Positions 1 through 8,278 of a stretch of DNA of 64,000 nucleotides are shown here, piece after piece; the first letter of the stretch is position 1; each line of letters starts with the position of its first letter. The notes under the pieces are model-generated. The model worked only from the letters and a program-made list of their open reading frames with translations. It was not told the origin of the DNA and made no database searches. The translations under genes were made by a program, and so were the position numbers. The stretch is taken from assembly GCF_002813445.1 (NCBI RefSeq), contig NZ_PHHD01000001.1:5890001-5954000 (forward strand). Direction: 5' to 3'. This DNA is from Pseudomonas tolaasii NCPPB 2192. Lineage in GTDB: Bacteria > Pseudomonadota > Gammaproteobacteria > Pseudomonadales > Pseudomonadaceae.

Positions 1-1655
1 ACTACGGCACCGGCCTGCCCGAGGCGAAAAACTTCAGCCTGGGCTACAACGCCGAGCTGCCGGTGGACGACGCCCTGACCCTCTACTCGTTCTCGACCTT
101 CACCCACCGCAATTCGGAAAAACCCCTGGCCTTCCACCAGCCACCGAGCTTCAACGGCATTCAGACGCCCTACCCCCAAGGTATCGAAGACAACCTGCGC
201 TTTATCGAAGACGACTTCCAGGTCGCGTTCGGTGGCAAGGGCCAGGCTGCCGGCTGGGACTATGACCTGTCGAGCACCTACGGCCAGGACCATGCGCGCG
301 CCACCCTCACCGACACCTACAACCTGAGCTACGGCCCTACTTCGCCGACCTCGGTGGACACCGGCGTGAAAACCTTCAGCCAGTGGACCAACAACCTCGA
401 CCTGACCCGCGCCTTTGACCTTGGCTTGTACAAGCCGACGCAGATTTCCTGGGGCCTGGAACAGCGATACGAGGACTACAAGATCGGCAAGGGCGACGTT
501 GCCTCCTACGCCAGCGGGCCGTTCAACACCGGCGCCAACGGTGCGTTGATTCCCCCGGGAACCATTTCCGGCGCCGGCACCACGCCCGCCGACGCGGCCG
601 AAAAAAGCCGCATCAGCCTGGCCGGCTACGGCGAGATCGGGCAGGACTTCACCGACAAATGGCACGTCGACCTGGCGGGTCGCTATGAGCATTACAACGA
701 CGGCTCCGGCACCACCACCAACGGCAAGTTCTCCACGCGCTATCAGCTGACTCCTATCCTGGCCGTGCGCGGCACGTTCAGCACGGGCTTTCGTGCGCCG
801 TCGCTGGCCCAGCAGATCTACAGCTCGACCTCGCAAACCAGCGTCAACGGCCAACTCTTCGACTACCGCAACGTGGCCGTGGGTTCCGACGTGGCCAAGG
901 CCCTCGGTGCCGACACCCTCAAGCCGGAAAAATCCACCAACTTCAGCCTCGGCTTTACCCTGCAACCCACCGATGCCACCAACATCACCCTCGATGCGTA
1001 CCAGATCAAGATCAAGGACCGCATCGCCCAGACCGGCTACCTCGGCGGCACCCCGCAGATCAGCGCGATTCTCGCCGCTGCGGGCCTCAACCCGAACCAG
1101 GCGGTGACCTACTTCACCAACGCCCTGGACACCACCACCCGTGGCGTCGACCTGGTGGGCGACTACCGCCAGGACATCGGTGCCTACGGCAGCCTGAAAT
1201 ACTCGGCCGGGTTCAACTGGAACACCACCCAGATCGACTCCATCCACGCCTCCTCCGTCGCCACCCAGGCACTGGGCCCGGACGGCGGCTACGACCGTCA
1301 GCGCCAGGGCAACCTCAAGTACGGCTTGCCGCAATCCAAACTGCTGCTGGGCACCACCTGGACCTACGACAAGCTGGAAGTGGCGCTGAACCTGACCCGT
1401 TACGGCGAGTACACCCAGTACGGCACCGCCGAGATTTACGACCGCACCTTCTCGCCCGCGTGGATCACCGATCTGAACGTCGACTACCACCTGACCAAGG
1501 CCGTCACCCTGAATGCCGGCGCCAACAACCTGTTCAACAAGTACCCGGAACGCACCGGCCTGGCCAGCAGCTCGGGCGCCTTCCCCTACGGCAACTTCTC
1601 GCCTTACGGCACCACCGGCGGCTACTGGTACACCGGCGTGACCTACAACTTCTAA
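1..1655 (+). CDS. TonB-dependent outer-membrane receptor, C-terminal part (5' end outside window)
   Basis: The frame is open from the first base of the window (first whole codon at 3) to the TAA at 1653, giving about 550 residues of a TonB-dependent receptor; plug and signal peptide lie upstream. The sequence is a run of amphipathic beta strands and ends in an aromatic residue (VTYNF), the usual barrel-insertion signal. An SPYGTTGGYWYTG-type end and NNLFNKYPER near the C terminus are typical of the family. It is clearly paralogous to the receptor at 37447-39840: both share YNAELP(V/I)DD, an EDDFQ(V/A)AFGGKG segment and the same end. It would import a substrate across the outer membrane using TonB energy. 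The downstream monooxygenase genes suggest an organic, perhaps sulfur-containing, ligand rather than a siderophore, but that is inference. Confidence 0.92.
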   Translation, partial: YGTGLPEAKNFSLGYNAELPVDDALTLYSFSTFTHRNSEKPLAFHQPPSFNGIQTPYPQGIEDNLRFIEDDFQVAFGGKGQAAGWDYDLSSTYGQDHARATLTDTYNLSYGPTSPTSVDTGVKTFSQWTNNLDLTRAFDLGLYKPTQISWGLEQRYEDYKIGKGDVASYASGPFNTGANGALIPPGTISGAGTTPADAAEKSRISLAGYGEIGQDFTDKWHVDLAGRYEHYNDGSGTTTNGKFSTRYQLTPILAVRGTFSTGFRAPSLAQQIYSSTSQTSVNGQLFDYRNVAVGSDVAKALGADTLKPEKSTNFSLGFTLQPTDATNITLDAYQIKIKDRIAQTGYLGGTPQISAILAAAGLNPNQAVTYFTNALDTTTRGVDLVGDYRQDIGAYGSLKYSAGFNWNTTQIDSIHASSVATQALGPDGGYDRQRQGNLKYGLPQSKLLLGTTWTYDKLEVALNLTRYGEYTQYGTAEIYDRTFSPAWITDLNVDYHLTKAVTLNAGANNLFNKYPERTGLASSSGAFPYGNFSPYGTTGGYWYTGVTYNF

Positions 1656-1665
1656 CCCAGTGCGC

Positions 1666-1685
1666 GGGGCCGGTTTGCCGGCCTC
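1666..1685 (+). other. Intercistronic GC-rich hairpin
   Basis: An inverted repeat (GGCCGG, loop TTTG, CCGGCC, extendable with a G-U pair) lies between the receptor stop and the next gene. No T-run follows, so it does not look like a full intrinsic terminator. It could be an mRNA-processing or stabilising hairpin that lowers expression of the downstream genes relative to the receptor. Confidence 0.4.
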
Positions 1686-1712
1686 GTGCCTGACCTGCAT
1701 GGGAGCCTGTTC

Positions 1713-3050
1713 ATGACCCGCCGCACCGATCAACTCAAGCTGGGGGCGTTTCTGGCCAACAGCGGCCACCACGTCGCCGCCTGGCGTCACCCCCTGGCCC
1801 AGGCGGATGCCAGCCTGGATTTCGACCACTTCAAACACATCGCCCGGACCGCCGAACGCGGCAAGTTCGATGCCTTGTTCATTGCCGATGTGGTCGCGCT
1901 GTGGGGCCACCACCACGACGCGCTGAGCCGCACCGCCCGCGCCGAACACTTCGAGCCGCTGACGTTGATGTCCGCCCTTGCTGCCGTCACGAGCAACATC
2001 GGCCTGATCGCCACGGCCACCACCACCTACAACGAGCCGTACCATATCGCGCGCAAGTTCGCCTCCCTCGATCACCTGTCCAAAGGCCGTGCCGCGTGGA
2101 ATCTGGTGACGTCGGTCGTCTCTGACGAAGCCTGGAATTTCGGCCGCGAACACCACGTGGGCCATGGCGACCGCTATCAACGCGCCGAAGAATTTCATGA
2201 CGTGGTCAAGGGCTTGTGGGACAGCTGGGACGACGACGCTTTCACCCGCGACAAGGCCAGCGGCGAGTACTTCGACCCGGCCAAGTTGCACACCCTCAAC
2301 CACCGTGGCGAGCACTTCTCGGTACGCGGCCCGCTCAATGTGGCGCGCCCGCCCCAGGGCCACCCGGTGCTGGTGCAGGCCGGCGCCTCGGAGCCGGGCA
2401 AAAACCTTGCTGCCCGCGTGGCCGAGTTGATCTTTGCCCACGCCCACAACCTGGAAGGTGCCCAGACGTTCTACCAAGACATCAAGGCCCGCGCCGAGGC
2501 GTTTGGCCGCGACCCGGATCACGTCAAGATCCTGCCCGGCGTCACGCCGTTTATCGCCGACACCCGTGAACAGGCCCAGGCGCTGTTCGAAGCATTCCAG
2601 GCCCTGATCGACCCGGTGCTGGGCCTGCGTTTACTGGCCGACACCCTGGGCGATGACATCGACCTGTCGGGGCATGACCTCGACGGCCCGTTGCCACAAA
2701 CGCCGGTAGGCCAGCGCGGCAGCCGTCGTGACAAGGTGCTGGAACTGGCGCGCACGGAAAACCTGAGCATCCGCCAGCTGTACCTGCGCCTGGCCGGTGG
2801 CAACCCGGTGATCGGCACGGCTGAGGATGTCGCGGATCACTTTGAAGCCTGGTTCCAGGCCCGCGCCTGCGATGGCTTCAATGTGTTCTTTCCGTACTTC
2901 CCCGGCGCCATCGACCTGTTTGTGGAGCGCGTGATTCCACTGCTGCAGGCGCGCGGGCTGTTCCGTCGCGAATATGAAGGCGCCACGTTGCGCGAAAACC
3001 TCGGCCTGCCCCGCCCTGTCAATCGGTTTACCCAAGGAGCGCCAACATGA
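1713..3050 (+). CDS. LLM-class flavin-dependent monooxygenase, NtaA/SnaA/DszA type
   Basis: A 445-residue bacterial-luciferase-like (LLM) protein. The N terminus LKLGAFLANSGHH, the ERGKFDALFIAD segment, the WNLVTS motif and the length place it in the NtaA/SnaA/DszA/DmoA clade, whose members use reduced FMN and O2 to cleave C-N or C-S bonds. The ATG at 1713, preceded by GGGAG at a suitable distance, is preferred over a GTG nine codons upstream. It overlaps the next gene by ATGA, so the two are translationally coupled. It is the first of five LLM genes in a row. No flavin reductase is encoded nearby, so FMNH2 must come from elsewhere. The substrate cannot be told from sequence; organosulfur or chelating amine compounds are the family precedents. 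Confidence 0.9.
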   Translation: MTRRTDQLKLGAFLANSGHHVAAWRHPLAQADASLDFDHFKHIARTAERGKFDALFIADVVALWGHHHDALSRTARAEHFEPLTLMSALAAVTSNIGLIATATTTYNEPYHIARKFASLDHLSKGRAAWNLVTSVVSDEAWNFGREHHVGHGDRYQRAEEFHDVVKGLWDSWDDDAFTRDKASGEYFDPAKLHTLNHRGEHFSVRGPLNVARPPQGHPVLVQAGASEPGKNLAARVAELIFAHAHNLEGAQTFYQDIKARAEAFGRDPDHVKILPGVTPFIADTREQAQALFEAFQALIDPVLGLRLLADTLGDDIDLSGHDLDGPLPQTPVGQRGSRRDKVLELARTENLSIRQLYLRLAGGNPVIGTAEDVADHFEAWFQARACDGFNVFFPYFPGAIDLFVERVIPLLQARGLFRREYEGATLRENLGLPRPVNRFTQGAPT

Positions 3051-3961
3051 AACGCCGCGCATGGATGCTCGCCTGCACCGGCTTGATTGCCTCCAAAGCC
3101 TTCGCCCTGAATATCCTGCTCACCAACGACGACGGCTATCAGCACCCGAACATCCGGGCGCTGTACACCGAGCTCAAGGCCCAAGGGCATAACGTCAGGA
3201 TTGCCGCGCCGCAAAGTGACCAGAGTGCTCGCGGCGGTGCGTTCTTTTTTGGCCGTGAGGTCACGGTCGGCCACGACAGCGACCCGGCCTACCCGGACAG
3301 CTACTTCATCAGCACCACCGAAAAAGGCGTGTGCCAAAGCCCGGATTGCGCGGGCAAAGACGTGCAGATCGAGATCAGCGGCACGCCGGTAATGGCGCTG
3401 CTGCTGGGCCTGAACAAACTGCTGCCGCATCCGGATCTGGTGATCGTCGGTCCCAACCCCGGCAACAACCTGGGCGCCATCAACATGGCCTCCGGCACGT
3501 TCAACGCCGCGAGCGCTGCTGTGCAGGCGGGCATTCCGGCGCTGGCAGTGAGTACCGATTTAAAGGAGAAAGACCCGCAACGCGCCGCGCAGTTGATCGC
3601 ACAGCTGGTGCTCGCCCTCGACAGGCATCGCCAGCCCGATGGCGCCCTGCTGCCCAAAGGCCTGGGGCTGAATATCAACCTGCCCAAAGACACGCAGATC
3701 AAAGGCGTGAAGCTCACCCGAATCGGCAGCTATGTAGGGTTTGAGGCGCTGTACACCGACGATCTCAAACAGTTCAACCTGCCGGGCAAACCCGGCATCG
3801 GCTTCCAGTACAGCGCTGCCGCCACTGCCGCGCAACAAAACGATGAGGCGGTATGGCTGAACAAGGGGTACCTGACCATCAGCCCGTTCAGTGGCCTGCC
3901 GGAATCCATCAGTGCCAGTGCGGCCCTGCAAAAACAATTGGCCCAGGAGGTAAAACCATGA
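3047..3961 (+). CDS. SurE-like 5'/3'-nucleotidase or acid phosphatase with signal peptide
   Basis: A 304-residue SurE-fold protein. The start MKRRAWMLACTGLIASKAFA is a signal peptide, followed at once by the metal-binding motif LLTNDDG. Further SurE landmarks are APQSDQSARGG, SGTPV and VGPNPGNNLG. Family members hydrolyse phosphate monoesters with a divalent metal. Housekeeping SurE is cytoplasmic and about 250 residues, so an exported, longer form is a distinct subgroup. The gene sits between the first and second LLM monooxygenases and overlaps both by ATGA, so it is part of the operon. It may dephosphorylate a substrate in the periplasm before uptake, or simply scavenge phosphate; neither is shown by sequence. 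Confidence 0.88.
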   Translation: MKRRAWMLACTGLIASKAFALNILLTNDDGYQHPNIRALYTELKAQGHNVRIAAPQSDQSARGGAFFFGREVTVGHDSDPAYPDSYFISTTEKGVCQSPDCAGKDVQIEISGTPVMALLLGLNKLLPHPDLVIVGPNPGNNLGAINMASGTFNAASAAVQAGIPALAVSTDLKEKDPQRAAQLIAQLVLALDRHRQPDGALLPKGLGLNINLPKDTQIKGVKLTRIGSYVGFEALYTDDLKQFNLPGKPGIGFQYSAAATAAQQNDEAVWLNKGYLTISPFSGLPESISASAALQKQLAQEVKP

Positions 3962-4947
3962 GCGCAGGCTTTTCCCTGGGGTTCCTGAGCCGGGTCTACA
4001 GCCCGGGCTTCGACCCCAAGGTGTATCGCGACACGCTGGAGCTGTTCAAGGTCGCCGAAGAACTGGGTTTCGACAGCGGCTGGGTGGCCCAGCACCACTT
4101 CGCCAGCGAACATGGGCGCCTGCCCTCGCCATTGGTGTTACTGGCCGCGATTGCCCAGCGCACGCGGCGTATCAGCCTCGGCACCGGCATCATCGTGTTG
4201 CCCCAGGAAGCGCCGCTGCGCCTGGCCGAAGATGCGGCGGTACTGGACCTGCTCAGCAATGGCCGCCTGGAACTGGGGCTTGGCGCGGGGTTTGATCCCC
4301 AGACGTTCCTGGCGTTTGGCCGCGAGCATGAGTCACGCCACCGCGACTACGAACAGCACTTGCAACAGTTGCTCAACGCCTTTGGCAATGCGCCGCTGAC
4401 CGACAACGGCTCGCGCTTGCTGCCGCGGGCCAGCGGCCTCAACCACCGGCTGTGGGAAGCCACTTCACGGGTGGAATTGGTGGCCGAACGCGGCCACGGC
4501 TTGATCATGGCACCCAACCCGCACCAGCCCGCCGAGGCCGGGGTAGAGCGGGTCACGCGTTACCGCAACGCCTGGACCGGCGACAACGGCACACCGGCGC
4601 GAGTCGCACGGGTGCAAGCGCTCTTTCCCTCACCTGACGATGCGACGCGCAGGGACATCCTCGCCTACGTCCAACGCCAACAAAGCATCGGCGTGTTCAA
4701 GGGCACCCTTGACGACGACTTCGACAGCACCCTCAAACGCCTCGGCGTGTTGCACGGCCCGGTGGAGCAGATTGTCGAGCAGTTGCAACAAGGCCCGACG
4801 CTGGGCGCCCACGACCAGTTGATCCTGCAAGTGCAGACCACCAGCACGCCACTGCGCGAAGCCATTCGCAGCCTGGAAATCATCCGCCAACACATCGCAC
4901 CCGCCCTGGGTTGGCAACCGTCCCTGGCCACAGGAGCCCTGCCATGA
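3958..4947 (+). CDS. LLM-class flavin-dependent oxidoreductase (copy 2 of the operon)
   Basis: A 329-residue LLM protein. The ATG at 3958 overlaps the TGA of the SurE gene and follows a strong AGGAGG, so a longer reading frame upstream is not used. Family landmarks are the first strand LGFLSRVYSPG, GWVAQHHF, RLPSPLVLLAAIAQRT and LGTGIIVLP. It is closely related to the next gene (shared RLPSPLVLLAA(I/V)A, LGTG(I/V)(I/V)VLP, LAEDA(A/S)VLD and an APALGW end), so the two look like a tandem duplication. It should act as an FMNH2-dependent monooxygenase in the cytoplasm; the substrate is unknown. Confidence 0.88.
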   Translation: MSAGFSLGFLSRVYSPGFDPKVYRDTLELFKVAEELGFDSGWVAQHHFASEHGRLPSPLVLLAAIAQRTRRISLGTGIIVLPQEAPLRLAEDAAVLDLLSNGRLELGLGAGFDPQTFLAFGREHESRHRDYEQHLQQLLNAFGNAPLTDNGSRLLPRASGLNHRLWEATSRVELVAERGHGLIMAPNPHQPAEAGVERVTRYRNAWTGDNGTPARVARVQALFPSPDDATRRDILAYVQRQQSIGVFKGTLDDDFDSTLKRLGVLHGPVEQIVEQLQQGPTLGAHDQLILQVQTTSTPLREAIRSLEIIRQHIAPALGWQPSLATGALP

Positions 4948-5933
4948 CCTTCAAACTGGGCTTTTTGAGCCACGCCTTTGGCGACGATCCACAGCAGGTC
5001 TATCGGGACCTGATCGAACAATTCGAAGTTGCCGAGGCGCTGGGCTTTGATGGCGGCTGGATTGCCCAGCATCACCTGAGCCATGGCTTTGGCCGCTTGC
5101 CGTCGCCGCTGGTGTTGTTGGCGGCAGTGGCCGAGCGCACGCAGCGCATTGAACTGGGGACGGGCGTGGTGGTGCTGCCTTTCGAAGACCCGATTCGCCT
5201 GGCCGAGGACGCCAGCGTGCTGGATGCCTTGAGCGGCGCACGCGTGCAGCTGGGCCTGGGCAGCGGTGGCGCCAACCTCGACAACTTCAGTGCGTTTGAT
5301 CGCGACCCGAGCCAACGCCAGGTAGATTTCGCCGAACGCCAACAGCGCGTACAGCACCTGCTGGCCGGCAAACCGCTGGCGGGCGAGTTGACCTTGCAAC
5401 CGCCCGCACCGGGCCTGGCTTCACGCGTGTGGCACTCCCACGGCAGCCTCGACGGCGCCGTCTACACCGCGCAACAGGGCAATGGCTTGCTCCTCGGCAC
5501 CGCCACCCACGACCCGCTGACGGTGCAAAAACCGCTGGCAGACGCCTACCTGCAGGCCTGGTCGCACACCGAACGCGCACCACGCATCGGCGTGGTACGC
5601 GCCATCTTCCCGGCCGCCGACCGCGCCAGCGCCCAGGCGGAACTGGCGGTGGATATCGAGCGGCATATCCCGCGCCTGCAACGCGAAGGCTTGATCGACG
5701 AGGCGGTGGATTTGCAGGAGCATCTGCGCCTGATGAACGTGCACCATGGCCATCCGGATGAAGTGATCAAAAGCTTGCAGCAAGATCCGTCCCTGCTGCC
5801 TTATGCTGACTACGTGATCGCCGTGGTCCAGGCCGAAAGCTCGACTCAGGCGCAGATCCTCAAGCGCCTGGAAATCATCGCCCGGGACATTGCGCCGGCC
5901 CTGGGCTGGGAAAGCGGCTGGAAACAATCATGA
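4944..5933 (+). CDS. LLM-class flavin-dependent oxidoreductase (copy 3, tandem duplicate)
   Basis: A 329-residue LLM protein, the same length as its upstream neighbour and aligned with it along most of its length. The ATG at 4944 overlaps the preceding TGA, with CAGGAG upstream. The beta-barrel landmarks LGFLSHAFG, GWIAQHHLSHGFGRLPSP and LGTGVVVLP are present. Retention of two coupled near-duplicates suggests either different substrates or a heteromeric enzyme, as with the two chains of bacterial luciferase; the sequence does not decide between them. It belongs to the operon that starts with the TonB receptor or with 1713. Confidence 0.88.
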   Translation: MTFKLGFLSHAFGDDPQQVYRDLIEQFEVAEALGFDGGWIAQHHLSHGFGRLPSPLVLLAAVAERTQRIELGTGVVVLPFEDPIRLAEDASVLDALSGARVQLGLGSGGANLDNFSAFDRDPSQRQVDFAERQQRVQHLLAGKPLAGELTLQPPAPGLASRVWHSHGSLDGAVYTAQQGNGLLLGTATHDPLTVQKPLADAYLQAWSHTERAPRIGVVRAIFPAADRASAQAELAVDIERHIPRLQREGLIDEAVDLQEHLRLMNVHHGHPDEVIKSLQQDPSLLPYADYVIAVVQAESSTQAQILKRLEIIARDIAPALGWESGWKQS

Positions 5934-5949
5934 ACCACGGAGTGTGTGC

Positions 5950-6915
5950 ATGCCCCTTCATTTCAGTTGGCTGATGCCCCTGTGTACCCCTGACTGGGCG
6001 GCGCGGCCGGGGCAATGGATTCAGCTGGCCCAGGCCGTGGAATATGCCGGGCTCGACGGCCTGTGGATTCCCGGCGGCGCGTTGTGCGCCGACAGCCTCG
6101 GCGTGGCGGCGGCGCTGTGCGCGCGCACGCGGCGGGTGCAACTGTCGGTGAGTGTGCCGCCGGAAGTGATGCTGCCGGCGGCGTTGGCGACCACTTTGCA
6201 AAGTCTGCAATCGATCAGCGGCCATCGCGTGCAACTGCACCTGCCCAACAGCGAGCGCAGTACCTTTGGTGAATGGCTCAACCGCGACCAGCGCAGTGAA
6301 CGCATTGGCGAATACCTGCAAATCCTTCAGCAGTTGCTCACACCGAATGACGGTGGCCTTGATTATCAAGGCCTGTATTTCCAGCTGGAAAATGCCGGTG
6401 TCGCCCGTCGCGAACTGCCTGCGCCAACGCTGGTGCTGGATGACAGCCAAAGCCACGCACTGGTGGCCGCCCATGCGCAAACCTGCCTGCTCACGCCGGG
6501 CCATCCGCACTGGCTCAGCAAAGAGATCCAGCGCTGGCGGCAGATCCAGCCAACCTTGCGGTTTGCCTGCACCTTCGGCCTGATTCTCGGCGACAGCGAA
6601 GACCTCGCCTGGGAAACCGCCGCCACCCGGTTGCCCGTGCCGGATGTGCCGGATGAGCGCCTGGCGACCTTGCCCCGCGCCCGCCACCCGCTGCGCCAAT
6701 GGGAAGTGCACCCCAACCTGCTGCAACGGCAGCCTGGCCAGCCGCTGATTCTGGTGGGCACGCCGCAACAGATCGCCACCCGCCTGCAAGAACTGCACGG
6801 GCTGGGGTTGAGTCAGGTCATTCTGGAAGGCGGCCCCGACGTCGCCGAGGTGCTGCGCTTTGGCGAACATGTGATCCCTCTTCTGCGCAAGGAGCGCCCG
6901 CACCATGAGCCATGA
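5950..6915 (+). CDS. Divergent LLM-like protein (copy 4)
   Basis: A 321-residue protein. The ATG at 5950 follows CGGAG by a normal spacing. It keeps the luciferase-like pattern (FSWLMPLCT first strand, AVEYAGLDGLWIPGG, RTRRVQLSVS) but lacks the histidine-rich segment of copies 2 and 3 and is more diverged. It overlaps copy 5 by 11 bases. A diverged LLM gene fused by overlap to a canonical one recalls the alpha/beta pairs in this superfamily, so it may be the non-catalytic partner of copy 5. That is inference; it may equally be an active monooxygenase with another substrate. Confidence 0.78.
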   Translation: MPLHFSWLMPLCTPDWAARPGQWIQLAQAVEYAGLDGLWIPGGALCADSLGVAAALCARTRRVQLSVSVPPEVMLPAALATTLQSLQSISGHRVQLHLPNSERSTFGEWLNRDQRSERIGEYLQILQQLLTPNDGGLDYQGLYFQLENAGVARRELPAPTLVLDDSQSHALVAAHAQTCLLTPGHPHWLSKEIQRWRQIQPTLRFACTFGLILGDSEDLAWETAATRLPVPDVPDERLATLPRARHPLRQWEVHPNLLQRQPGQPLILVGTPQQIATRLQELHGLGLSQVILEGGPDVAEVLRFGEHVIPLLRKERPHHEP

Positions 6916-8023
6916 CGTACGCCCGCCCCTGCAACTGGACTGGTTCCTGCCCACCAATGGCGATGGCCGCCACCTCACCAGCAGCGGCTTGCCCAAGGTC
7001 GGGCTGTTTCAGCAAGGCGAACGCGCGCCGACCCTCGACTACCTGCGCCAGATCGTGCGCGCCACCGAACAAGCCGGTTTCGACGGCATCATGGTGCCCA
7101 CCGCCAGCGGTTTCGAAGACCCGTGGCTGATCACCGCCGTGCTGGCCCAGGAAGTGCGCCGCCTGAAATTCCTGCTGACCCTGCGCCCCGGCACCGAGCT
7201 GCCCGCCTACACCGCCCACCGCGCGGCAACCTTGCAGTTGCTCAGCGAAAACCGCTTGGCGCTGCACGTGGTGACCGGTTCCAGCCGCTTTGAACAGCGC
7301 TCCCTCGGCGACTTTCTCGAACACGACGAACGCTACGCACGCACTGCCGAATTCCTCCAGGTGTTCCAGGCCGTGTGGGCCGGGCAAGCGCCGACGCATC
7401 CGGGGCGTTACTACCGCAGCGGCGTCACCACGCCGATTGCACCGGGCGCCGAAACGCCCGCCATCTACTTCGGCGGCGCCTCCGAAGCCGCCGAGCGTGT
7501 CGGCGCGGCCCACGGGCAAACCTACCTGATGTGGTGCGAACCGCCGTTGATGATCGCCGAACGCATTCAACGCATGCGCGACCTCGCTGCCGCCCATGGC
7601 CGCACCCTGCGCTTCGGCTTGCGCCTGCACATCTTCGCCGCGCCGACCGACGACGCTGCCTGGGCCCATGTGGAGCGCCTGCTCGAGGAAATCCCCAAAG
7701 ACGCCATCGACAAGGCCCAGCGGCAGATGGCCGCTTACGAATCCGTCGGCCAAAGCCGCCAGACCCAACTCATGCAAGGCCGTGGCCGTGGCGCGCGGGA
7801 ACTGGAAGTGTCTCCCAACCTCTGGGCCGGGGTCGGCCTGGTTCGCGGCGGCGCGGGCACGGCGCTGGTGGGCAGCTACGCGAAAGTGGCCGAGCGGATC
7901 GAGGAGTACCACCAACTGGGGGTCGACAGTTTTATCCTGTCGGGCTTTCCCCATTTGGAAGAGGCGATTCATGTGGGGGCAGAGGTGTTGCCGTTGTTGC
8001 GCAAGATGGGGGCGAGCCGGTAA
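6905..8023 (+). CDS. SsuD-like LLM flavin-dependent monooxygenase (copy 5)
   Basis: A 372-residue LLM protein closest in pattern to alkanesulfonate monooxygenase SsuD (usually about 380 residues): LDWFLPTNGDGRHL start, ATEQAGFDGIMVPT, LRPGTELPAYTAH, ALHVVTGSS, and AIYFGGASEAAE in the second half. SsuD releases sulfite from alkanesulfonates using FMNH2 and O2. There is no ssuE, ssuA, ssuB or ssuC beside it, so the specificity is probably different. The start overlaps the end of copy 4 by 11 bases. It is the last gene of the operon; REP elements follow at 8037. Confidence 0.88.
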   Translation: MSHDVRPPLQLDWFLPTNGDGRHLTSSGLPKVGLFQQGERAPTLDYLRQIVRATEQAGFDGIMVPTASGFEDPWLITAVLAQEVRRLKFLLTLRPGTELPAYTAHRAATLQLLSENRLALHVVTGSSRFEQRSLGDFLEHDERYARTAEFLQVFQAVWAGQAPTHPGRYYRSGVTTPIAPGAETPAIYFGGASEAAERVGAAHGQTYLMWCEPPLMIAERIQRMRDLAAAHGRTLRFGLRLHIFAAPTDDAAWAHVERLLEEIPKDAIDKAQRQMAAYESVGQSRQTQLMQGRGRGARELEVSPNLWAGVGLVRGGAGTALVGSYAKVAERIEEYHQLGVDSFILSGFPHLEEAIHVGAEVLPLLRKMGASR

Positions 8024-8036
8024 ACCGCGTTCAACG

Positions 8037-8120
8037 GTGGGAGCTGGCCTGCGATAGCGGTGGCTCAGCCACTGATGCCCCACCTGATACACCGCCATCG
8101 CGGGCAAGCCCGGCTCCCAC
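8037..8120. repeat. REPIN-type palindromic repeat, copy 1
   Basis: GTGGGAGCTGG at the left and an inverted GGCTCCCAC at the right enclose CTGCGATAGCGGTGG and ACCGCCATCGC arms. The same arrangement recurs at 8172, 23942, 29214 and 43972. It is the Pseudomonas REP doublet, which often sits 3' of operons. It probably limits read-through and stabilises mRNA ends between two convergent units. Confidence 0.9.
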
Positions 8121-8171
8121 AGAAAAGCACAGCCGATGCGGCCGGATGGCGTAACCAGGCTCGGTCAAAAT

Positions 8172-8259
8172 GTGGGAGCTGGCTTGCCTGCGATAGCGGT
8201 GGCCCAGCCACTGATGCCCTACCTGATACACCGCCATCTCGGGCAAGCCCGGCTCTCAC
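8172..8259. repeat. REPIN-type palindromic repeat, copy 2 (tandem with copy 1)
   Basis: A second full copy lies 51 bases after the first and shares with it the internal spacer AGCCACTGATGCCC and CCTGATACACCGCCAT. The shared spacer means this pair arose by local duplication and not by two independent insertions. The unit separates the convergent LLM operon and NRPS gene. Confidence 0.9.
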
Positions 8260-8278
8260 CTTGATCGGTTGCAGTACC

